A stretch of DNA of 26,091 bases from JBCDBL01 sp039183635 (GCA_039183635.1 JBCDBL010000056.1:1-26091); one strand, 5' to 3'. Counted from the first letter of the stretch, positions 14,811-23,504 are shown. The notes: generated by a model not told the origin, from the sequence alone. Numbers and translations: made by a program.

Positions 14811-15976
14811 TAAAGCTCCACAAAGAAGAACCAGGCGTACGCGACGACCAGAGCCGGAACGGCGGTGTAAAGCGTAGCGACAAAAGAGGCTTTCGGCGCA
14901 ACGGCCAGGGCCGGAAACAGGGCGTCGCCATCGTTCGAAATTGCGTTTCCGATTTGCGCCGATAACGGAATAACCCCCTGAAGATAAAGCCCGGTGGTCA
15001 ATACTTGAGGGCCGCACCCGGGCAAAAGACCGATTAAAACCCCCACAAGCGGCATGAACGCTGCAGCGGTTCCAAAAGCCGCTTTCAGGTCCCAGGCGGT
15101 CCAAAGGACCGTCAGTTCGAACAGCAGGAACGCAACAATCACCCAAACCGTGACGAAACACGTGTCCGTTGTGGTTTTGTCCCAAATATAATCCGCCGTC
15201 TCCTCGTCTGTCCTGTTGACGAAACTCGCACTGGTGCAAGGATTGATGAACCAAAGCGCGACGGACATAACAGCGCCGCCCGCTCCCACCCAAAGCTCCA
15301 GACCGGGCAGTCCGAACAGGGCGTCGATATCCATCTGAAAGGCCGCCATAAACCCGAACGCGACACCCGGGATCAGCAACGCGATCCACGGCCAGTTCAG
15401 TTTGCCGAAGCGAAACGGCGGCGGGCTTTTCGCAACCTGATCGACATGCCCGACACGCAAAAAATCATAACCGTGAATGGCTTCCACGATATAACCCGAA
15501 ATCGTGCCGACAATCGTGCTGAGTCCCAGGATCAGGAGCGCTGTCGCCGGCTCCTTCGCGATCAATAAGAACGCCGCATCCCCCATTGTCGAGGTCAGGA
15601 CGGCCACAACGGAGCCAAAACCGGTTCGGCCGATGCTGTATTGCGTCACGACCACGATAGCGCCGCCGCATCCCGGCAAAGCACCAAGAACAGCCGCCAC
15701 AGGGATCTGATGGGCGCGATGCTTTTCAAGCAGAGCGCCGGTATCAATCCGAAGAAAGTATTCAAGCCCGTAGAAAATCAGCAACGTTAAAGCCACAAAT
15801 ACGGTGACTGCGATATAGGCCGAGGCCAACGTCTCCCAAAAAGCCATACGGGTCGCCGCGCCGCCGAACAGCGCGATGCCCGCCAAACCGCAAACGACGG
15901 CGTACCGACCGGCCCGCGACTTAAAAGACAAGTCAGGGGCGATCTTGATGTAACGGACAAGGGTGGCTGTATTCAC
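14810..15976 (-). CDS. Putative manganese/heavy-metal exporter (10-TM, ArsP_2-like)
   Basis: Encodes 388 residues from a GTG at 15976, preceded by AGAAGG about 8 nt upstream. The longer ATG frame (16072) adds 32 polar residues without a ribosome site. It has about ten membrane segments in two related halves: each has an LPGCG motif (GALPGCGGAIVVV and GLLPGCGPQVLTT) followed by a GDA motif (TSTMGDAAFLL and SNDGDALFP). This is the layout of the putative manganese transporter / 10TM heavy-metal exporter family. A charged cytoplasmic loop holds HGYDFLRVGHVDQVAKSPPP. Further motifs include NPCTSASFVNRTDEET. It is expected in the inner membrane exporting divalent metal; the substrate is not proven. 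A Fur/Mur-type box lies upstream. Its stop overlaps the last base of a hairpin repeat. Confidence 0.85.
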   Translation of the reverse strand: MNTATLVRYIKIAPDLSFKSRAGRYAVVCGLAGIALFGGAATRMAFWETLASAYIAVTVFVALTLLIFYGLEYFLRIDTGALLEKHRAHQIPVAAVLGALPGCGGAIVVVTQYSIGRTGFGSVVAVLTSTMGDAAFLLIAKEPATALLILGLSTIVGTISGYIVEAIHGYDFLRVGHVDQVAKSPPPFRFGKLNWPWIALLIPGVAFGFMAAFQMDIDALFGLPGLELWVGAGGAVMSVALWFINPCTSASFVNRTDEETADYIWDKTTTDTCFVTVWVIVAFLLFELTVLWTAWDLKAAFGTAAAFMPLVGVLIGLLPGCGPQVLTTGLYLQGVIPLSAQIGNAISNDGDALFPALAVAPKASFVATLYTAVPALVVAYAWFFFVEL

Positions 15977-16130
15977 GAAAAGACCTTCTAAGGGCGGTGC
16001 GCCGCGACAAACGCGCCGGTTCGGCTGGCCGGCAAACCTTCTGAGCGGACCGGCCTTTTCGGTCCACGGCAAAGCAACGCCGATCAGCCCATATCAACGA
16101 CGTATGACTCGTAAAAAATATGCTTAAACG

Positions 16131-16175
16131 ATAATGGAAAAACTGACAATCAAGTGCAAATGATTTTCACATGCA
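16131..16175 (-). promoter_or_regulatory. Promoter with Fur/Mur-like operator for the metal exporter
   Basis: The 21-bp imperfect palindrome at 16155-16175 (arms TGCAAATGAT and TTCACATGCA around one T) resembles Fur/Mur-family boxes of alphaproteobacteria. On the minus strand TTGCAC (16159-16154), a 17-bp spacer and CATTAT (16136-16131) make a plausible promoter whose -35 overlaps the palindrome, so a bound regulator would block it. It lies about 155-200 bp before the GTG start. The regulator is inferred from the palindrome and the metal-exporter context. Confidence 0.5.
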
Positions 16176-16199
16176 AAAAAATAAGTCTGTTTTGTGCCG

Positions 16200-17096
16200 C
16201 TATGACTGATTCTTCAAAGATCGTTCGTCGTGGGCCGACATAGGCGCCGAAGCGGCCTGAGATGCGCCGGGACGCCCGAACATGCGCCCCAAAACCTCAT
16301 GGATCGATCGCGCTTGTTTTATATCGCGCCACAGGGCGGGCAGTTCGGAAAACCAGACAAAGAACGGATTAACGCTGTTGAAATCACGTTTCAGTCCGTA
16401 GTTCGGGGTCTCCTCCTCCCGCTGGTAGGTCCCGAAAAGCCGATCCCATAAAATCAGTATACCGCCGTAATTCTTATCAAGATATTTGTCATCGCAACCA
16501 TGGTGTACGCGATGGTTCGCAGGCGTGTTGAAAACACCGTCGATCCAGCCAAGCTTTCCTATGAGCTCGGTATGAATCCAGCTTTGGTAAGCAAGCACGA
16601 CAAGGACGCCGAAAAACACCAGCTCTGGCGGAAAGCCGAGAAGTACAAGAGGGAAATGGAAAACAGCAGATGTGACGCCCTCAAACGGACCGAATCTTAT
16701 GCCGACAATAATATTCATATGCCGTGAGGAGTGGTGAACGGCATGCTGGGTCCACAAAAGCCGGACCTCATGGGCGAAACGATGCTCCCAATAATACACG
16801 AAGTCCGCCGCCAGCAGTCCGAGAAGAACGGTCCCCAGCGTCAACGGGAACGTCCAAGTGACGAAAGTCTCGCCAACGAACACGAAAAGGGCGTAGACAG
16901 ACGCCATCAAGAAAATCTCAACGAAGAGGTATGGGATTTGCGTTGAGACGCTCGCGATCATGTCGAGGGGGCCAAGCGCGCCCCAGCGCCGCGTGAACAG
17001 CGCCTTGCCGATCTCAATAAGCAGCATGGCGCCCGCGATAAGGAAAAACGCTTCGTCGACGGAGTTTCCGACGGTTTCGAGAATTTCAGGGGTCAT
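16200..17096 (-). CDS. Sterol desaturase / fatty acid hydroxylase family protein
   Basis: Encodes 298 residues with several membrane segments in the first 170. It is a di-iron membrane oxygenase of the fatty-acid hydroxylase superfamily. All three His clusters are intact: HRFAH (105-109), HAVHH (118-122) and HRVHH (195-199, in ANHRVHHG), plus His175 in WIHTELIG. After the third cluster comes the family-typical YLDKNYGGILILWDRLFGTY. It would hydroxylate or desaturate a lipid substrate at the inner membrane; the substrate (carotenoid, fatty acyl or sterol-like) is not predictable. The ATG overlaps the tetR stop by one base (TGATG), so translation is coupled and the two genes form an operon. The C-terminal 25 residues are low-complexity Ala/Ser. 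Confidence 0.92.
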   Translation of the reverse strand: MTPEILETVGNSVDEAFFLIAGAMLLIEIGKALFTRRWGALGPLDMIASVSTQIPYLFVEIFLMASVYALFVFVGETFVTWTFPLTLGTVLLGLLAADFVYYWEHRFAHEVRLLWTQHAVHHSSRHMNIIVGIRFGPFEGVTSAVFHFPLVLLGFPPELVFFGVLVVLAYQSWIHTELIGKLGWIDGVFNTPANHRVHHGCDDKYLDKNYGGILILWDRLFGTYQREEETPNYGLKRDFNSVNPFFVWFSELPALWRDIKQARSIHEVLGRMFGRPGASQAASAPMSAHDERSLKNQS

Positions 17097-17665
17097 CAGT
17101 CGTCTCCCTTGAGCCGCGCGCTCAAACCGCTTGTGAGCGTGCGCCAGGCAAGCTCGGAGGCTTGCGCATGGGTGAGCGCGCCGGCGCTGACGCTTTCCCA
17201 GGCTGCATACAGAAGGCTGTCATAGGCCTGGACAATCCAGGTATTAGGAATGGCGGGGTCGAACGCGCCTTCGGCCTTCGCCGCCTCAACCATCTCCTCC
17301 GTTTCGCGCAGTTGACGGGCGTATTCCGTTTTAATGTCGGGGTGGTTCTCAATAGCCTCCCGCGCCAGAAACCCCTGGCGGTCGCCGAGGGGAATAAGCG
17401 CGTCGAAACAGCGGCGCAGCGCGTCGGTCTCGCTCAAGGCCGCCTCGCAGGCCGCCTCCGCCGCCGCGTCCATTTCCGCAATCGCGGTTTTGGCGAGGGC
17501 GATGATGAGATCGTCCCGTCCTTTGAAATGGCGGTGCAACGTGGCGCGCCCGACGCCGGCCTTATCGGCGACTTCGGACAAGGAAGCGCTTGGGTCCCGG
17601 CTGAAAATCGCGAAGGCCGCTTCAATCAGCGCGTCCCGGGCGGAAAGTCTTGTGAGATCAGTCAT
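17096..17665 (-). CDS. TetR/AcrR family transcriptional regulator
   Basis: Encodes 189 residues from the ATG at 17665 (MTDLTRLSARDAL); an ATG at 17683 lies inside the palindrome and adds six. The N-terminal helix-turn-helix is clear: AFAIFSRDPSASLSEVADKA then GVGRATLHRHFKGRDDLI (residues about 18-54). The helical C-terminal ligand domain is variable and gives no ligand. Its stop overlaps the start of the sterol desaturase gene. A perfect 20-bp palindrome covers its start codon, with a TTGACA -35 upstream, so it very likely represses its own operon. It may also repress the divergent membrane protein gene, whose start lies 124 nt away. Confidence 0.93.
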   Translation of the reverse strand: MTDLTRLSARDALIEAAFAIFSRDPSASLSEVADKAGVGRATLHRHFKGRDDLIIALAKTAIAEMDAAAEAACEAALSETDALRRCFDALIPLGDRQGFLAREAIENHPDIKTEYARQLRETEEMVEAAKAEGAFDPAIPNTWIVQAYDSLLYAAWESVSAGALTHAQASELAWRTLTSGLSARLKGDD

Positions 17666-17701
17666 GAGACATGTATGTCTCATTCGAGACTATCTTGTCA
17701 A
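17664..17701 (-). promoter_or_regulatory. tetR promoter and palindromic operator
   Basis: ATGAGACATGTATGTCTCAT (17664-17683) is a perfect inverted repeat of 9+2+9 bp spanning the tetR start codon. On the minus strand TTGACA (17701-17696) followed by 17-18 bp reaches CATACA inside the palindrome as a -10. A second small dyad (GTCTC ATTC GAGAC) overlaps on its upstream side. The arrangement is classical TetR autorepression, and the transcript would be nearly leaderless. Confidence 0.75.
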
Positions 17702-17789
17702 GACCTGCCGCGGCGCGGTACATCACAGACGCAGATTTATTTTCAACCTTCAAACTGGGACGGCGGGGGCGACGCCGCACAGAGCAAAC

Positions 17790-18665
17790 ATGTTATCAAG
17801 CCGGCGCTTGTCCATTTGGTCCCTCGTTCGCGTTTTCTGGCGCCAGATGTCGGTGACGTGGGGCCTCACGCTTTTGGAAACGGTCATGCTGGCCGCGCTG
17901 CCCTTGCTCATAGGGCGGTCGATCGACGGCTTGCTCAACAACGATGCGTCTGCCTTTTTCTGGCTCCTTGGGGCGATGGGCGCGTTGTTGATCCTTGCGA
18001 CCGGGCGACGGATCTACGATACGCGGGCCTACGGAACAATGCGGGTGGAGCTTGGCGCAGCCCTTGTCCAAAAAGCAACCGGCGAACCCGTTTCAGCGGT
18101 GAGCGCGCGCCTGTATATGGGCCGCGAGTTGGTCGAGTTCCTCGAAAAAGAAGCACCCCTCGTCCTGACGGCGGTGATACAGGTTGCTGTCGCCATTATC
18201 GTTCTTTTTTCATTCGATATGATGCTCGCGCTTTCGGCAGGCGGGGCGACGGCTGCGATTTTGTTGACGTACGCCGCCGCCGGCGGCCGTTTTTTCAAGC
18301 TGAACCGCGATTTAAACGGACAGGTCGAGCAACAGGTGGTCGCCCTTGAAAGCGCCGTGCCCGATGCAATCCGCGTGCATTTAAGCGCCATTCGCCGTCA
18401 CGAAGTGCGTTTGTCGGATACAGAGGCATTGGTCTACAGCCTTATCTTCGCCGTATTGATGGCGATGCTGGGTTTCAACCTTTGGTTCGCTGCGACGCAA
18501 ACCGGCGCGACCCCGGGCCAAATTTTCTCGATCGTCACGTACTCCTACGAATTGCTGGAATCCGCCGTCGTCTTGCCGGTGGCCTTGCAAAGCCTCACCC
18601 GCATCGCAGAAATCACCGAACGCATCAACGGCCCGATTAAGCCGGATACGGCGGTCGAAAACTGA
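17790..18665 (+). CDS. ABC transporter six-transmembrane domain protein lacking ATPase
   Basis: Encodes 291 residues from the ATG at 17790 (MLSSRRLSIWSLVRVFWRQM). Upstream in-frame starts run into tetR on the other strand and are not believable. It has the layout of a type-IV ABC exporter membrane domain: paired membrane segments near 15-70, 125-175 and 225-265, with the GRRIYDTRAYGTMRVELGAALVQ-type coupling region in between (residues 71-93). No Walker A, signature or Walker B motif follows; the gene ends after the sixth segment, so an ATPase would have to come from elsewhere. It is divergent from tetR and may share its operator. The ribosome site is weak. It could be a stand-alone half or a relic of a full exporter. 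Confidence 0.75.
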   Translation: MLSSRRLSIWSLVRVFWRQMSVTWGLTLLETVMLAALPLLIGRSIDGLLNNDASAFFWLLGAMGALLILATGRRIYDTRAYGTMRVELGAALVQKATGEPVSAVSARLYMGRELVEFLEKEAPLVLTAVIQVAVAIIVLFSFDMMLALSAGGATAAILLTYAAAGGRFFKLNRDLNGQVEQQVVALESAVPDAIRVHLSAIRRHEVRLSDTEALVYSLIFAVLMAMLGFNLWFAATQTGATPGQIFSIVTYSYELLESAVVLPVALQSLTRIAEITERINGPIKPDTAVEN

Positions 18666-18786
18666 GCCCTACACCGCTTTTCAAAAAGCCGACTGTTAAG
18701 CCAAATTGGGAGGGCGCGCCGCTCTTGTCATAAAACGTCCGTCTTTGGCGCGTTAGAGAAAGACGCAGGCGATTGAACCCAAATTT

Positions 18787-18862
18787 GTAGGGCGGGGTTC
18801 ACCCCGCCGCGGATACATAACGCACGTTTGAAAATGGCGGGGTGAACCCCGCCATTTTCTAC
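18787..18862. terminator. Mirror pair of GC-rich hairpins, terminator of mfd
   Basis: Two 18-mers, GGCGGGGTTCACCCCGCC (18791-18808) and its exact reverse complement (18836-18853), each fold on themselves with 7-bp stems and can also pair with each other. The second is flanked by AAAAT and ATTTT, making a 12-bp stem with A- and T-runs. It can act as a terminator in both directions, for mfd on the minus strand and for the ABC membrane gene on the plus strand. The motif resembles REP-type intergenic repeats. Confidence 0.75.
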
Positions 18863-18870
18863 TGGTTATC

Positions 18871-21800
18871 TCAAGCCGCCGCCTTCTCCCCTTCTTCGGC
18901 GATCTCCACCAAGACATTCAAAATTTTGCGCGCGCCTTTGAGCCGCGTCTTTTCATCGGGCCAATGCTCCATAAATACGATTTTCTGGTCCGGCTTTATT
19001 TTAAGGTCATACGGGGACTGACTGATATATTGGACGAGGCCGGCGGGGTTGGCGAAGACGCCGCCGCGGAAGGCGATGACAGCGCCCTTGGGACCGGCGT
19101 CCACTTTTTCAACGCCCGCCCGGCGGCAGAGCGCCTTGATGGCGACAATCTGGAGGAGGTATTCCACCTCGTCCGGCAAAGGGCCGAAGCGGTCGATCAT
19201 TTCCGCGCCGAAGGCGTCGATGTCTTCCTGCTCCGACAGATCAGACAGGCGGCGGTAGAGAGACATGCGCACGTCGAGGTCGGCGACATAAGTATCCGGG
19301 ATCAACACCGCCGTGCCGAGATTAATTTGCGGCGACCAGGCGTCGTCTGCGTCCCCGCCGCCTTCGCGCAGCGCACTCACTGCCTCTTCCAACATATGCT
19401 GGTACAGCTCCACGCCCACCTCTTTCACCTGGCCGGACTGTTCTTCGCCGAGCAAGTTGCCGCCGCCGCGAATGTCGAGATCGTGGCTCGCGAGGTTGAA
19501 CCCGGCGCCGAGGGTGTCGAGGGATTGGAGGACCTTCAGCCGCTTCTCCGCCCCTTGGGTCAGCGCCTTGCGTTGCGGCGTCGTGAGGTAGGCGTAGGCG
19601 CGCAGCTTGCCCCGACCCACCCGGCCGCGGATCTGGTAGAGCTGGGCGAGGCCGAACATATCCGCCCGGTGCACAATCATGGTGTTCGCCGTTGGAATAT
19701 CGAGGCCGCTTTCAATGATGGTGGTGGAGACCAACACCTCAAACTTGCCATCGTAAAAGGCGTTCATAATGTCTTCAAGCTCGCCCGCCGCCATTTGTCC
19801 GTGGGCGACTTTGTATTTCACCTCCGGCACATATTCACGCAGGAACTCCGCCACTTCTTCCAGGTCGGAAATGCGGGGGCACACGTAAAAGCTTTGCCCG
19901 CCGCGGTAATGCTCCCTGAGCAGGGCTTCGCGCGCCATAACCGGGTCGAACGGCCCCACGGACGTGCGCACGGCGAGGCGGTCCACCGGCGGCGTTGCGA
20001 TCACCGACAGATCGCGAATACCGGACATCGCCAATTGCAACGTCCGCGGAATGGGCGTGGCGGTGAGGGTGAGAACATGGGTGTCCGAGCGCAGCTCCTT
20101 AAGGCGTTCTTTGTGCTTCACGCCGAAATGCTGCTCCTCGTCGACGATGAGGAGCCCTAGGTCCCTGAACTTTACGGTTTTCGACAGCAAGGCGTGGGTG
20201 CCGATGACAATGTCCATTGTGCCGTCTTCAACGCCCTTGCGTGTTTCCGACGCTTCCTTCGCGGAGACCAGCCGGGACAGGCGGCCAAGGCGCAAGGGGA
20301 AGCCCTGAAAACGCTCTATAAAGCCCTTATAGTGCTGGCGGGCGAGCAAGGTGGTGGGCGCGATCACCGCCACCTGGCGGCCGGACATGGCGGCCACAAA
20401 AGCAGCGCGCAACGCCACCTCGGTCTTGCCGAAGCCCACATCGCCGCAAATGAGGCGGTCCATGGGCCGGCCTTTGGCGAGGTCCTCCAAAACGTCATCG
20501 ATGGCGTTTTCTTGGTCCTCCGTCTCGGCATAGGGAAAGCGGGCGCAGAACTCATCATAAGCGCCTTCAGGGCGGCTGATGGACTCCGCCTTTTGCATCT
20601 CCCGGGCAGCCGCGATCTTGATGAGCTTTTCAGCCATATCGCGAATGCGGGCCTTCATCCGCGCCTTGCGGCCCTGCCAGCCGGCGCCGCCCAGCTTATC
20701 GAGATGCTCCACGCCCTCGGAGCCGTAGCGGGACAAGAGCTCAATATTCTCTACAGGGAGATACAGCTTGTCTCCCCCGGCGTAATGCAACTCCAAACAA
20801 TCATGGGGCGCGCCGCCCACGGTGACGGTTTTGAGGCCCTCATACTTGCCGATGCCGTGGTCCACATGGACCACGAGATCGCCGGCGGAAAGGCTGCCCG
20901 CTTCTGTGAGGAAGTTCTCCGCCCGCTTGCGCTTCACCCGGCGCACCATGCGGTCGCCGAGAATGTCCTGCTCGGCAATGATGGCGAGGTCCTTGGTCTC
21001 GAACCCGTGTTCGAGGCCCAGCACGATCTGCGCGATGGCGGCCTTCGGCAGAGCCTCAACAGCGGCCCAATCCTTCGCCGCCTCGATGCCCTCCACGCTA
21101 TGATCGGCGAGAACGCCCGCCATCCGGTCGGCGGAGCCTTCCGTCCACGCTGCAATGGCGACGCGCTTCCCGGCTTTTTGCAAGGCGTCAATGTGAACGG
21201 CCACCGCGGCGAACACATTCACATTGTCGGCGGCGCGTTCAGCGGCGAAGCCCCGCCCCTGCTTGGCGCCAAAATCGTAAGTCATTTGTCCGTCGGGCGC
21301 AGCGAAGGGCGACAAGCCCCGCACTGGGAAGGAGGCGAGGCGCGCATCAAACTCTTTTTGAGATAAATAGAGCGCATCGGGCTTCAACGGCTTATAGGCC
21401 GGCGCGCCGAAATTGGCCGCCTTGGCTTTCGCCGCATCCTCCACATCCTCGGCCCGGACCTTGTAATAATCCGTAATCGTCTCAAGGCGCGCATCCGCCG
21501 CCTCCTCCGCCAAATGGTCGAGGAACGCAATGGCGTCGTCGCCGAGGAAATCGAACAGCGTGTCAACCTGCTCATAGAAAAGAGGCAGCCAATGCTCCAT
21601 GCCCGCATGTTTGCGCAGGGCGCTCACCGCCTCATAGACAGGGTCCTCATCCGTCACCGCGCCGAAGGCGGCGACATAGCCGGACCGGAACCGGGAAGCT
21701 GTTGCTTTACTGAGCAACGCTTCCGTTGCGGGCGCCAGGTCAATCTGCGTCCGCTGGCCGAGGGAGCGCTGGGTCTCCGGATCGAACGTGCGAATGGCCT

Positions 21801-22377
21801 CCAGCGTGTCGCCGAACATGTCGAGGCGCAACGGCTCCGCTGCGCCCGGCGGGAAAATGTCAAGCAACCCCCCGCGTACAGCGAAGTCCCCGGGCTCCCG
21901 CACGGTGGAAGCCCGGGCGTACCCGTTTTCCGCCAGATATGAGATAAGGGCGTCCGTATCCACCATATTGCCCGGCCTTGCGGAGAAACAGGCCTCCTCA
22001 ATAATAGATTTCGGCGGGGTGCGCTGCAGAACCGCGTTCACCGTGGTGACCAGCACCATGGGGCCGGCGCTTTCGTCCCGGCGCGCGAGCAGGCTTAACG
22101 TCGCCATGCGCGCAGCGGACACATCCGCCGAGGGGCTGACCCGGTCATAGGGCAAACAATCCCAGGCGGCGAATTTCAAAATCGGAATGTCGGGCGCGAA
22201 AAAGGCGAGCCCCTCCTCCACCGCTTGGGCGCGTATCGCGTCCCTTGCGATGTGGACCACGAGACCGCCGCGCGCACGGGCGGCGTCAGCAAGCGCCATT
22301 GCGTCCGCCCCCTCCGGCGCGCCGGAGACGAGCACGCGTTCGGACTTCGACAGGTAGTATTTCTTATCCAATAACAT
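18871..22377 (-). CDS. mfd: Transcription-repair coupling factor
   Basis: Encodes 1168 residues from the ATG at 22377 (MLLDKKYYLSKSER), close to the family's usual 1150; an ATG at 22419 adds 14 unlikely residues. Mfd releases RNA polymerase stalled at DNA lesions and recruits UvrA. Visible domains are, first, a UvrB-like N-terminal module (LPYDRVSPSADVSAARMATL; RGGLLDIFPPG). Next comes the CarD-like RNA polymerase interaction domain (GDLVVHVDHGIGKYEGL, about residue 500). Then a RecG-like translocase with Walker A GDVGFGKTEVAL (about 640), the DEEQ box VDEEQHFGVKHKERL (about 743) and LTATPIPRTLQLAMSG. Last are the helicase C region with RGRVGRG and the TRCF C-terminal domain. All key motifs are intact. 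No ribosome site is obvious. Confidence 0.97.
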   Translation of the reverse strand: MLLDKKYYLSKSERVLVSGAPEGADAMALADAARARGGLVVHIARDAIRAQAVEEGLAFFAPDIPILKFAAWDCLPYDRVSPSADVSAARMATLSLLARRDESAGPMVLVTTVNAVLQRTPPKSIIEEACFSARPGNMVDTDALISYLAENGYARASTVREPGDFAVRGGLLDIFPPGAAEPLRLDMFGDTLEAIRTFDPETQRSLGQRTQIDLAPATEALLSKATASRFRSGYVAAFGAVTDEDPVYEAVSALRKHAGMEHWLPLFYEQVDTLFDFLGDDAIAFLDHLAEEAADARLETITDYYKVRAEDVEDAAKAKAANFGAPAYKPLKPDALYLSQKEFDARLASFPVRGLSPFAAPDGQMTYDFGAKQGRGFAAERAADNVNVFAAVAVHIDALQKAGKRVAIAAWTEGSADRMAGVLADHSVEGIEAAKDWAAVEALPKAAIAQIVLGLEHGFETKDLAIIAEQDILGDRMVRRVKRKRAENFLTEAGSLSAGDLVVHVDHGIGKYEGLKTVTVGGAPHDCLELHYAGGDKLYLPVENIELLSRYGSEGVEHLDKLGGAGWQGRKARMKARIRDMAEKLIKIAAAREMQKAESISRPEGAYDEFCARFPYAETEDQENAIDDVLEDLAKGRPMDRLICGDVGFGKTEVALRAAFVAAMSGRQVAVIAPTTLLARQHYKGFIERFQGFPLRLGRLSRLVSAKEASETRKGVEDGTMDIVIGTHALLSKTVKFRDLGLLIVDEEQHFGVKHKERLKELRSDTHVLTLTATPIPRTLQLAMSGIRDLSVIATPPVDRLAVRTSVGPFDPVMAREALLREHYRGGQSFYVCPRISDLEEVAEFLREYVPEVKYKVAHGQMAAGELEDIMNAFYDGKFEVLVSTTIIESGLDIPTANTMIVHRADMFGLAQLYQIRGRVGRGKLRAYAYLTTPQRKALTQGAEKRLKVLQSLDTLGAGFNLASHDLDIRGGGNLLGEEQSGQVKEVGVELYQHMLEEAVSALREGGGDADDAWSPQINLGTAVLIPDTYVADLDVRMSLYRRLSDLSEQEDIDAFGAEMIDRFGPLPDEVEYLLQIVAIKALCRRAGVEKVDAGPKGAVIAFRGGVFANPAGLVQYISQSPYDLKIKPDQKIVFMEHWPDEKTRLKGARKILNVLVEIAEEGEKAAA

Positions 22378-22515
22378 CTTTATACAGACAATAAAAACAC
22401 GCACGGCGCCCGCAAACAAGGGGCGTCGTTACGCATATCAGGCCAAAATTTAGGCTTCAAATTAAGCGTCGCGCCTGAAAGGTCAAGCCTCGGTGGGCGA
22501 CAGGCGGCGCGCGCC

Positions 22516-23493
22516 TTAGCCCCACAGCGCAGGGCTTGGCGCATCGACCCGGCCGCCATCTTCGTAAACAAGGGCGTTGTCAACATCCTCGGCCAGCAAA
22601 AGCGGGCCATCGATGTCGACGAACCGGCACATCTGCGCGATGACGAAACTCGGCGCCATGGACAGGGACGTGCCCATCATATTTCCAACCATCAAGTCCT
22701 TGCCTGCAGCCTTGGCTTCCGCGGCGAGTTTCAACGCCTCGGTGAAACCGCCGGTCTTGTCGAGCTTGATGTTGATGACATCGTACCAGTCCTTAAGCGC
22801 CGCAAACTCCCCGCTATGCAGGCAGGACTCGTCAGCCCCCAACGGGATGGGCGACGCGTACCCGGCGAGATCTGCATCCCGCCCCCGGGGCAGGGGTTGT
22901 TCGATCATAGCAACGCCAAGTTCGGCGAGCGCAGGCGCATACGTCTTCAACGCGTCGATCGACCAGCCTTGATTGACATCGATCACAAGCGACGCGTCGG
23001 GCCGTGCGGCGCGTATGGCCTGCATTTTCTCAACCGGGCCATCATCGTCGAGTTTTATTTTAAGGTTGGCGTACTTACGGGCGGCGCCGGCGGCCTTGGC
23101 CATGGCCTCGGCGCTGTCGATCCCGATCGTATAGACTGTCGTTACGGGCGCGACGGGCTGATCCAGAAGCTCCCAAACCCGAACGCCGGCCTGCTTCGCC
23201 TCAAGATCCCAAAAAGCGCAATCGAGCGCATTGCGCGCCCCCCCATGGGGCAGCAAGGACTGAATATCGTCCCTGGTCGCGCCGCTTTCAACCGCCTGAC
23301 GTACGGCCTGAAGTTGCGCCGCCATACCGTCGACTGTCTCGTCAAGGTAATAAACCCCAACCGCCTCTCCACGTCCGACACATCCGTCTTTTTCCAAAAT
23401 CACCCAGACCACGGGCGAATCCTCAAAAACATAGCCGGTGATGGCGAAGGGCTCGTTAAAAGGGAACGAACGGGTCTCGACCGTCATCTTCAT
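22516..23493 (-). CDS. dgcA: N-acetyl-D-glutamate racemase-type enolase superfamily enzyme (DgcA)
   Basis: Encodes 325 residues, with GAGGAG about 9 nt before the ATG at 23493. It belongs to the muconate-lactonising/dipeptide epimerase branch of the enolase superfamily. Expected active-site residues are visible: Lys145 and Lys147 (NLKIKLDDD), metal ligands Asp172 (VIDVNQGW), Glu198 (MIEQPLPRGRD) and Asp221 (LGADES), and the opposite base Lys243 (INIKLDKTGG). Alone it would be called an L-Ala-D/L-Glu epimerase. The DUF1611 gene 11 nt upstream makes it the DgcA partner of DgcN, where it would convert N-acetyl-D-Glu to N-acetyl-L-Glu in D-glutamate use. This function is inferred from context. 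The symbol is also used for unrelated diguanylate cyclases. Confidence 0.85.
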   Translation of the reverse strand: MKMTVETRSFPFNEPFAITGYVFEDSPVVWVILEKDGCVGRGEAVGVYYLDETVDGMAAQLQAVRQAVESGATRDDIQSLLPHGGARNALDCAFWDLEAKQAGVRVWELLDQPVAPVTTVYTIGIDSAEAMAKAAGAARKYANLKIKLDDDGPVEKMQAIRAARPDASLVIDVNQGWSIDALKTYAPALAELGVAMIEQPLPRGRDADLAGYASPIPLGADESCLHSGEFAALKDWYDVINIKLDKTGGFTEALKLAAEAKAAGKDLMVGNMMGTSLSMAPSFVIAQMCRFVDIDGPLLLAEDVDNALVYEDGGRVDAPSPALWG

Positions 23494-23504
23494 CAGAGCG
23501 CTCC

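Noticed and set aside
14748..15389. 213-residue minus-strand frame at the transporter's 3' end
   Set aside because: It is out of frame with the transporter, and its C-terminus is just translated hairpin repeat.
17334..17789. N-terminal extension of the ABC membrane protein
   Set aside because: The extension is antisense to the TetR coding sequence and crosses its operator; the membrane-domain homology starts near the ATG at 17790.
17162..18349. 395-residue plus-strand frame over tetR and the ABC gene
   Set aside because: It runs antisense through tetR and out of frame through the membrane protein; no hydrophobic segments or motifs.
18964..20160. 398-residue plus-strand frame inside mfd
   Set aside because: It is a shadow of the conserved mfd coding strand; the composition is His/Arg/Ala-rich with no recognisable domain, and GC-rich codon bias opens such frames.
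20194..21366. 390-residue plus-strand frame inside mfd
   Set aside because: It lies wholly antisense to intact mfd motifs, has no ribosome site and no family features.
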